A DNA stretch of 64,000 nt from an uncultured Eubacteriales bacterium (GTDB lineage: Bacteria; Bacillota; Clostridia; Christensenellales; Borkfalkiaceae). A model generated the notes under the pieces. The model ran no database searches and had not been told where the DNA came from. It saw nothing but the letters and a program-made list of their open reading frames with translations. The position numbers and the translations under genes are program-made. Of the stretch, positions 61,619 to 64,000 are shown in pieces (position 1 is the stretch's first letter; each line of letters begins with the position of its first letter). The stretch is taken from contig UQPN01000006.1 in assembly GCA_900542935.1 (NCBI GenBank), positions 34,830-98,829 on the forward strand. Reading direction: 5' to 3'.

Positions 61619-61646
61619 ATGATTTTTATTTGCTTTTCATTACTCT

Positions 61647-63257
61647 TTATGATAATAAATTTACTTTATACACTATATCGATATTCCGTGGTTTACCCGT
61701 GGCTTTCGGATGCCCACCGATTACGATTTTATCGATAAGTTCAAGACACATTTCCCTTGTAAGCTCCGGCGCATCTATATACCTTTTCAAATTCGAGATA
61801 AATTCGTCCGCATTGAGTTTTTCTTCTTTTGCCGCATTCAGTTTCGATTCGATCGCGGCAATTTCTTTTTTTAACTCGCTTTCTTCTTCGGTATACTTTT
61901 CGATGAATTTTAAACAAATTTCTTCCGGTAGTTTTCCTTTCACTCTGTCTTCATACGCCGTTTCGATCAAGCGTTTGATTTCCGTAAGTCTCGCCGTTTT
62001 CGTTTGCAGACTACGCCGCGCCGATTTATTTTCTTCTTCTCGCATTAACAAATTTCGTTCCTCGAATTGCTTCCTGATATTTGCTTCATTGATCGTTACC
62101 GTTTTTGCCTTGTCCTTAATGTCGGCAATCACAATTTCTTCCAACGCTTTCGCCGCTATATGATGCGAAAAACAATACGATTTCCCGAATCTGACGTGAT
62201 TACCGCAATTAAATCTGAACCATAACCAATCGCCTCTGCGCATATCGCCTAATTTCATTTTGCCGCCGCAGTCCGCACAATACAGAAATCCCGACAAAGG
62301 ATGCGTATAGCCGTGATTCGTGCGTTTTCCGCGGCTTACGGATTTCTCTACTTCACGCACCTTGTCCCATAATTCTTGCGTTATTATCGCCTCGTGGGTA
62401 TTTTTTACAACTACCCACTCGCTTTCGTCCCGGACTCGCTGCTTATGGTTTTTATATGATACCGTAGTTAACCGTTGTTGCACCATATTTCCTAAGTATG
62501 TCGGATTTTTCAAAATTCTGTTCACACAACTGAACGACCAAATACCGATTTCATACTTTTTTCGGTTTATACCATATTTTTCCGAACAATATTTGCTTGG
62601 CGTCGGTATTTTTTCCTCATTCAACACATCGGCAATCGCGTGCGGAGATAAGCCGCGCGATCGCATTTCAAATATCCGTCTCACTATCGGCGCGACCTCT
62701 TCGTCTATCACCGGTGTTTTTTTCTCATCCGTGCCTTTTACATATCCGTATGGTGCTTTGCTCGCGTGGTATTTGCCTTCTTTCGCGTTGGCTTTAAACA
62801 CCGCGCGGATCTTCTTGCTCGTATTCGCCGCGTGCCATTCATTGAATACGTTCATGATCGGCATCATTTCCATTCCGCCGCTTTCACGATTTGCCGTATC
62901 TACGTTATCCTGTATCGCGATAAATCGTATTCCGAACGCCGGGAACACATAATCGAGATACTGCCCCACTTCGATATAATTTCTGCCGAACCGCGATAAA
63001 TCTTTCACTACGATTGTATCGATGATTCCCGCTTTCGCGTCGTCTAACAACCTTTGTACGCCCGGACGATTGAACGATGTGCCGGATATGCCGTCGTCGA
63101 TATATTCATCGTAAATCCTGAAGCTGTTTTCTTCGGCATACCTATGCAAAATTGCCCGCTGATTCTCTATGGATAGCGATTCGCCCGCCCGTTCGTCGTC
63201 GTGGCTTAACCTTAAATATAATCCTGCTATGTTTTTCTGTTCTTGCTTTGATTTCAT
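61647..63257 (-). CDS. Large serine recombinase (TnpX/integrase type)
   Basis: 536 residues. The resolvase catalytic domain (about 10-155) has the nucleophile Ser18 in YLRLSHDDERAGESLSIENQ, then DDGISGTSFNRPG and VVKDLSRFGRNYIEVGQYLD. The recombinase domain follows (about 185-290, GYVKGTDEKKTPVIDEEVAPIV), then a zinc ribbon (LYCADCGGKMKLG and CGNHVRFGKSYCFSHH) and a coiled-coil region (about 390-480). Such enzymes excise and integrate clostridial transposons of the Tn4451 kind. Start overlaps the upstream small gene (ATGA). Base composition is more A/T-rich than the operons to the left, which fits transfer. Confidence 0.95.
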   Translation of the reverse strand: MKSKQEQKNIAGLYLRLSHDDERAGESLSIENQRAILHRYAEENSFRIYDEYIDDGISGTSFNRPGVQRLLDDAKAGIIDTIVVKDLSRFGRNYIEVGQYLDYVFPAFGIRFIAIQDNVDTANRESGGMEMMPIMNVFNEWHAANTSKKIRAVFKANAKEGKYHASKAPYGYVKGTDEKKTPVIDEEVAPIVRRIFEMRSRGLSPHAIADVLNEEKIPTPSKYCSEKYGINRKKYEIGIWSFSCVNRILKNPTYLGNMVQQRLTTVSYKNHKQRVRDESEWVVVKNTHEAIITQELWDKVREVEKSVSRGKRTNHGYTHPLSGFLYCADCGGKMKLGDMRRGDWLWFRFNCGNHVRFGKSYCFSHHIAAKALEEIVIADIKDKAKTVTINEANIRKQFEERNLLMREEENKSARRSLQTKTARLTEIKRLIETAYEDRVKGKLPEEICLKFIEKYTEEESELKKEIAAIESKLNAAKEEKLNADEFISNLKRYIDAPELTREMCLELIDKIVIGGHPKATGKPRNIDIVYKVNLLS

Positions 63258-63496
63258 TTGTTTTCTCCTCCCGAACCAAAGCGATTTTTCTTACCTTTGT
63301 TGTTTGTGTTTCCGAAATCGTCGTACGCACGACGTAGTGCGATTTCGGTATACACGTCCGCGAGCGATCGTCCGTCCGTAAAATAACTTCTGATACGATA
63401 CTCTTTGCCTTGCACCCGCCGCCTCGTTCCGATTGACGGCTTTTCCATATAACTTATCTGTACGCTTCCCGCTTTTAATTTTTCTTGTTCAATCAT
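63254..63496 (-). CDS. Small protein coupled to the serine recombinase
   Basis: 80 residues, no family recognised with confidence. YRIRSYFTDGRSLADVYTEI in the middle looks folded, and the tail is Asn/Lys/Gly-rich. AAAGGAG directly abuts the ATG, an unusual zero spacing, and the ATG sits inside the end of another small frame, so it may be translated by coupling. The stop overlaps the recombinase ATG. Position resembles small accessory genes next to Tn4451-type recombinases; a role as directionality factor is only a guess. Confidence 0.6.
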   Translation of the reverse strand: MIEQEKLKAGSVQISYMEKPSIGTRRRVQGKEYRIRSYFTDGRSLADVYTEIALRRAYDDFGNTNNKGKKNRFGSGGENK

Positions 63497-63773
63497 CTCC
63501 TTTTCGCTTATTTTCTGCGGTTTTGCTTATTTCGGATAGCAAGCCGAGTACCCCGATTTTACAGCAGAACCCGCCGAACAAGCTACCGCCGATTTTACCC
63601 CCTTTTCCGCTTAACGAATTTTCGCACTCACGGATGCACTCGCAAGGCTGTTTTGCCGTTTGCTTTTTTAAACCGTTTTTTACCGACCGATTTTCGGGGT
63701 TACTTTCAGTATAAAACCGACCTTTCCCGATTGTCAAGTAAAATTTTTCATTATTTTTCGTTGTAGATAACAT
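63489..63773 (-). CDS. Hypothetical small protein of the mobile element
   Basis: 94 residues ending GDD, overlapping the start of the next gene by 8 bp. It has a basic N terminus (NNEKFYLTIGKGRFYTESN), a Cys pair in KQPCECIRECENS and a Gly-rich hydrophobic stretch (GGSLFGGFCCKIGVLGLL). No good SD precedes the ATG at 63773, so the start, and whether it is expressed, are uncertain. No function can be proposed. Confidence 0.35.
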   Translation of the reverse strand: MLSTTKNNEKFYLTIGKGRFYTESNPENRSVKNGLKKQTAKQPCECIRECENSLSGKGGKIGGSLFGGFCCKIGVLGLLSEISKTAENKRKGDD

Positions 63774-64000
63774 TTTTTTGTTTTATAATTGTTGCGAAAG
63801 GCGGGGCGAGAGAAAAAAGTAGAATTTTCCCCCGTAAAATTGCGTAACGAGAGGGACAAAAAATGAAAGTGAAAAATGCAAGTTCTTATTTTACTGTTCG
63901 TTTTATACCCTCTTTGCGCCATAACTATACTTTTATATCTCGTTTCGTAAAACAGATTACGTCGGAAAAGGCGTAGTCTGTTTTTTCTATATTCTTTATT
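63774..64000. other. End of window, mobile element side
   Basis: No convincing gene. A 37-codon frame (63863-63976) after GAGAGGGAC runs into the terminator hairpin at 63952-63986 and is judged unlikely. Confidence 0.4.
63952..63986 (+). terminator. Intrinsic terminator
   Basis: ACAGATTACG (63952-63961) and CGTAGTCTGT (63972-63981) form a 10-bp stem with one G-U, followed by TTTTT. What it terminates is not visible. Confidence 0.7.

Larger units (their letters stand above)
61168..61646. other. Region between tRNA-Ala and the recombinase
   Basis: The 479-bp stretch holds three terminator hairpins, about 100 bp of featureless DNA, and a 20-codon ORF with a strong SD next to the mobile element. 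No full-length gene is seen. Confidence 0.7.

Overview
The window looks like chromosome from a low-profile Clostridia-type Firmicute, quite possibly an uncultured gut lineage near Christensenellales (inferred from gene content and order, not from a marker search). Support comes from a Gram-positive style dcw cluster, the ftsK-rimO-pgsA-cinA-recA neighbourhood, RNase Y, PotABCD behind an XRE-cupin regulator, endonuclease-type MutL without MutH, many near-consensus sigma-A promoters with 17-bp spacers, strong Shine-Dalgarno sites and several TTG/GTG starts. MurE carries the DNPR motif of meso-diaminopimelate-adding enzymes.

Layout. 1-2.8 kb: 3' end of a class A penicillin-binding protein, an Lrp/AsnC regulator, tRNA-Val(GAC) and a methionine gamma-lyase-like PLP enzyme. 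2.9-10.2 kb (minus): miaB-mutS-mutL-miaA operon from one clear promoter. 10.4-10.7 kb: two tRNA-Pro genes, one with the uncommon AGG anticodon. 10.8-14.1 kb (minus): a four-gene operon encoding an HPr-kinase-like P-loop protein, a PqqD-like RiPP recognition element, a Ser-His S26-type peptidase and an ABC exporter; it has no precursor gene or maturase nearby and is the best candidate here for an undescribed system. 14.1-15.9 kb: a TetR operon with two membrane proteins. 16.0-18.1 kb: tRNA-Thr(GGT) and RNase Y. 18.2-28.2 kb (minus): ftsK-rimO-pgsA-cinA-recA-nadE. 28.4-44.2 kb (minus): the dcw cluster, in transcription order mraZ-rsmH-ftsL-pbpB-murE-mraY-murD-ftsW-murA-ftsQ-ftsA-ftsZ, then murC on its own promoter; murF and murG are missing from the cluster. 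44.3-45.7 kb: murI and the divergent rpsT.

46-51 kb (plus): XRE-cupin regulator followed by potABCD, with paired inverted repeats just after the promoter that look like its operator. 51.1-61 kb (plus): a single operon, pheA-aroB-aroC-aroEK-aroQ-aroA-tyrA-aroF-aminotransferase, holding every step from DAHP to phenylalanine and tyrosine. It is preceded by a perfect consensus promoter, a short leader ORF rich in Phe/Tyr codons, and an intrinsic terminator before pheA, which together look like a ribosome-mediated attenuator. 61.1-64 kb: tRNA-Ala(GGC), several terminators, a 20-codon ORF that appears cut off, and the end of a mobile element with a large serine recombinase and two small upstream ORFs.

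All functional calls rest on motifs and gene context read by eye; no database search was run.
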